Below are positions 61,017 to 64,000 of a DNA stretch of 64,000 nt, one piece after another. The stretch's first letter is position 1. Every line of letters begins with the position of its first letter. The stretch is taken from contig CM075778.1 of the NCBI GenBank assembly GCA_037974665.1, positions 22,510,001 through 22,574,000 of the forward strand, written 5' to 3'. This DNA comes from Ehretia macrophylla. Its lineage: Eukaryota > Streptophyta > Magnoliopsida > Boraginales > Ehretiaceae. The notes under the pieces were generated by a model, which was not told the DNA's origin, made no database searches, and worked only from the letters and a program-made list of their open reading frames with translations. Both the position numbers and the translations under genes were made by a program.

Positions 61017-61925
61017 AACCATGACTTCTTAGTGCAATAAGTCAAGGTTGAGAAGCCGAAATGTGTTATGAGTTAGCATGGGCATTTTGGTCTTTTCAGT
61101 TGCCAAGTTGGTTATATCTTTTGGTTTTCCTTCTAGGCTATTTTCTTTTAGATGAATGTTAAAGCTTCCTAATTTCTTATTGTATTTAGGAGGTGCTAAA
61201 TTAAGTGTCCAATTACAACTAAGTGTCTTGTTTAGGAGGATTTCCTATTTGGATTAGTTGAGCACAATTTGAAACTAGCAATTAATTAATTTAGCAAAGT
61301 AATATAAGAATAAGCAAGATGGGTCGAGTTATAAGCAAGATGGGTCGAGTTACACACCTAGCCCATCTAGGTGTATGGTCCACGTGAACAAGAAGAAAGA
61401 TGAATTTGGTAATTGTAGCTGATATGTTATTGGGCTAGCCAAGTTCAAAGGTGCATAGGATTAGTTTTTAGGCTATGAATCCAAATCTTATTTCAACTAG
61501 GATCTACTACTAAGGTTGTTCCATATTTATAGATAGAGGCCTTCTTCACCTCCTCACAGCACATATAATTCACACGAGTAAAAGAAGAAGAAAACTCTCT
61601 CTCACTCATTCACATGTTAAAAGCTAGGAATTAACAAAAGGAAGAATCCTACAATTCTTCACCAAAGCTTGTAGATCTTCAACCATCAAGACCAAGGTAG
61701 AATTTGGTATTTTTCATTAAGTTTCTACGCTAACGAATCCAGGTAACAAATTCTTCAAGTTGCTGAATTTTGATCTTTACTCAATTACAATTCACATGCT
61801 AGTTTCATTTATGCAAAAATTTTCTTAAGATTATGTGGTTTAATCCTAGATAACCATGCTACTATGTTTCCACTACGTTATAAATTTTTAAATATTATAG
61901 TATATCTAGGTAGCATGCACCTTCA
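61017..61925 (+). repeat. Copia 3' LTR, second part
   Basis: It resumes the LTR interrupted at 57773. Its last recognisable homology to the copia LTR at 50528-52380 is GGTAGCATGCACCTT (61909-61923). The exact end is unclear. A direct repeat of AAGCAAGATGGGTCGAGTTA lies at about 61312-61352. Confidence 0.7.
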
Positions 61926-62668
61926 AAAGGTTCATCCCAAATACTATGGTGGTCATCATGATTGAAAGTATTAAGTGCAGGGGCACCATAACACTCATTG
62001 GGATTGTAATCAGATAACGAATTAGAGGGACATGGAGATGAACTTCCAAAACATTGAGGAATTAGAACAAAAAAGGTCCCTCGATCCTGAGACTGATTAA
62101 GATGGCTTCGATACCCTTGGTCATAGCACTAAAATAAGGGACATTGTTTGGCAAATGACTTTGAGCGGTAAAGCCATGGTCATATAAGTACGGGATTGCG
62201 GTACAAGAGGACAATCAATGGTGGTGTGGTCATGTCGATCATACAAAGCACATTCCTCATGTGGGGTCAGAATAGGAGAGGGGGAACTACTACTATGAGC
62301 CCAATGATTGGGTTGATACATGGCGAAAGTGAAAAGAATTATGAACAATCAACCCTATCAACAAATGAGATCCCCTACAGAAAACCTAATACCTAAGTAT
62401 GCAATAAAAACCTCAAAAATAAAGAAAATAAAAGCAGCCAACTACCTACCACAATCCTAAAAAAAAATGAAAAAAACTAACAAATTACTATTTAAACTAA
62501 TGAAGTATGTAAATAAACAAAAGCAATTAAAGAGCAAGTAAACTAAATAAATAAGATAAAATATAAAAAATTAAAGAAATAAAAATACAAAAATTAACGA
62601 ATTAACAAAAGGTAAAAGCATGAAAATAAACTACTAAACACAAAAACAAACAATGATTCACCGTGCCT
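61926..62668 (-). other. Leader and gag remnant of an Athila-type element
   Basis: A minus-strand open frame at 62348-62121 contains CALYDRHDHTTIDCP, which fits a CX2CX4HX4C knuckle with the second Cys changed to Tyr. The rest of gag is not readable. 62400-62640 is very A-rich and looks like untranslated leader. The element continues to the PBS and LTR on the right. Confidence 0.5.
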
Positions 62669-62685
62669 CCCCGGCAACGGTGTCA
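62669..62685 (-). other. tRNA-Asp-type primer-binding site
   Basis: The minus strand reads TGACACCGTTGCCGGGG. Plant Athila/Tat elements commonly have TGGCGCCGTTGCCGGGG, complementary to tRNA-Asp; two G-to-A changes separate them. Confidence 0.75.
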
Positions 62686-62703
62686 AAATTTTGATTATTT
62701 CCT

Positions 62704-64000
62704 TGGTGTATAGAAAGAATAAAGTGTAAAACTACCAAGTTAAACCCGCAAGTGCACAAAACTATGCAATATAGTGTGCTAGAGTACGGGATCGAATCTC
62801 TACAAGGAGGCTCCTAAGTGCTATCTAATGTGTGCTCATGTGTAAAGTGGTTTAAAATCGTGAAAAAAAAAATAAAGTGATTTGATAGTTCGAATGAAAT
62901 GTCTCTAATCTAAACCTAAATAAAACTAAATAACTAAAAATATAATTAACCTAATCTAAATGGGTGTATAAAAGTATCAAACCAAGAATTGGATAAGCTA
63001 GGAGTCAAGTTTGGTCTAGATCCTCACACCATGCATATGATGTTATATTTAAGCCTAGATTCTGGTTGTCAAATTACTTTTACCAAACTACAAGTCTGCT
63101 TGTCTGAGTTCGCCTAATTAGCCTAAGTCAACAATTCTAGATCTAGGTGTAACTCATCCCTCTAGTCACCCTAAAGGTCGAGGTGCAGGTTTGTCCAAAT
63201 GATCCAAGGGTCAATTAACTAAGTAGTGGATAAATCATGGTACAACCTATGATTTATATGAATTAAGCCTGGTTCATGTGAATGTTCTAGTATTGCAACA
63301 ATCCTAAACCCGCTACAAGCATATTTAAGATTCAAAATTGAAGCAATAATCCTTTAAGCACGAGACCCGGTTGGAATTGAAAGCTAACAAGTAGATTGTA
63401 CATGCAAAAACTCTTTACAATCATTTTTTAAAAGTAAATACATGTAAATCATAATACAATATAAGCAAATCCAACTAAATCCACAACATTCATCGTGAAC
63501 ATACTCAAACAAGTACCTAAATCTAAAGCTCAAATATAAATCATATACTTAACATAAAAGATCTTTCCCTAACCACTATGAAATCTAAGTCATGTTCAAA
63601 AGAAAGCTAAAGACATAAAAAGAAGTAAAGATAAGTTCCTCTATGTCTTCAAATGCTTGCAAGCTCCTTGAATCCTTTGCTTCAATTTGTTTACCCATCT
63701 TGGATTTGTGGAAGGAATGATGTCGGTTTGAAAAATTTTAGGATTAATTGGAGTGGATGTTGTATGTATGTGTGTATGAAATTGTGTTAGTGTATGTAGA
63801 AGAGTGTGTGTTAGTGTATGTGTAGTAGTGTATGAGAGTGGTTAGTGGATATAATGTGTGAATGAAGATAGATAAGATAAGAATGTAATCTGTGAGGTTT
63901 CTTTTGTCAAAATTGGTATGTTGTGGTTCGGTTGGTGTGTTGACCAAAGTAAAAATTGATGAGTGAGTCAATGGTTAGAGTGGTATAAGGTGAATATGGC
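62704..64000 (-). repeat. Athila-type 5' LTR, cut by the window end
   Basis: It begins near TGGTGTATAGAAAG beside the PBS and runs off the window. On the minus strand it includes CCTTGTAGAGATTCGATCCC near 62790-62808, similar in place and wording to the GGGAACGATCTCTAC motif of the LTR at 49231. GT-rich sequence at 63745-63840 has no coding support. Confidence 0.65.

Noticed and set aside
63745-63971. Minus-strand 75-codon frame rich in Thr and His near the window end
   Set aside because: It derives from GT-rich low-complexity sequence inside the Athila-type LTR.
1-64000. Host genes, tRNA, rRNA or CRISPR arrays
   Set aside because: None could be supported. The long coding signals are all retroelement polyproteins and the repeats are LTR or local tandem repeats.

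Overview
The window reads as plant repeat-rich (heterochromatin-like) nuclear DNA, most likely from a eudicot. It is AT-rich and almost wholly built of LTR retrotransposons with plant-type primer-binding sites (TGGTATCAGAGC, initiator-Met type; one tRNA-Asp type), chromodomain-bearing Ty3/gypsy polyproteins and Ty1/copia remnants. I found no convincing host gene, rRNA, tRNA gene or CRISPR array. Species and chromosome position cannot be read from the sequence.

The main structure is a four-level nest of long-LTR chromoviruses (Tekay/Del-like), each bounded by a 5-bp target-site duplication (TSD). Element A (1013-44170, minus strand, ~3.1 kb LTRs) carries element B (2907-35120, minus, TSD ATATG) inside its left LTR. 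B carries a solo LTR (3672-6138) in its left LTR and element C (15018-35015, plus, TSD TGTAA) in its right LTR. C carries element D (19664-29676, plus, TSD GCCAG) inside pol. D is the youngest: both LTRs are 2484 bp and nearly identical, and it has one uninterrupted gag-pol frame of 1590 codons with all catalytic motifs. C is damaged only by nonsense substitutions; B and A also carry frameshifts.

Right of A the window is a mosaic of older pieces: a copia LTR with its PBS (44176-46178, the element A landed in), the 3' end of an Athila/Tat-type gypsy element (to about 50456), another copia LTR (~50528-52380), a decayed copia gag, a possible tRNA-derived SINE, a decayed copia pol with its 3' LTR (55320-61925) that is split by a 3.2-kb solo gypsy LTR (57774-61011), and the 5' end of an Athila-type element with a tRNA-Asp PBS that runs off the window.

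The most unusual signal is inside the LTRs. Several distinct chromovirus LTRs share one order of parts: a TATA-like site, a short leader often starting ATGGCC, a splice-donor-like CAAAG/GTGAG, 1.1-1.7 kb holding a GC-rich island and a small hairpin (CACTGRG...GCTYAC), an acceptor-like YAG, and a short acidic, Tyr-rich open frame whose length differs between families only by multiples of three. This looks like an intron and mini-exon held inside the LTR. In addition, the gag-pol frame of B, C and D crosses the polypurine tract into the LTR in the same codon phase.
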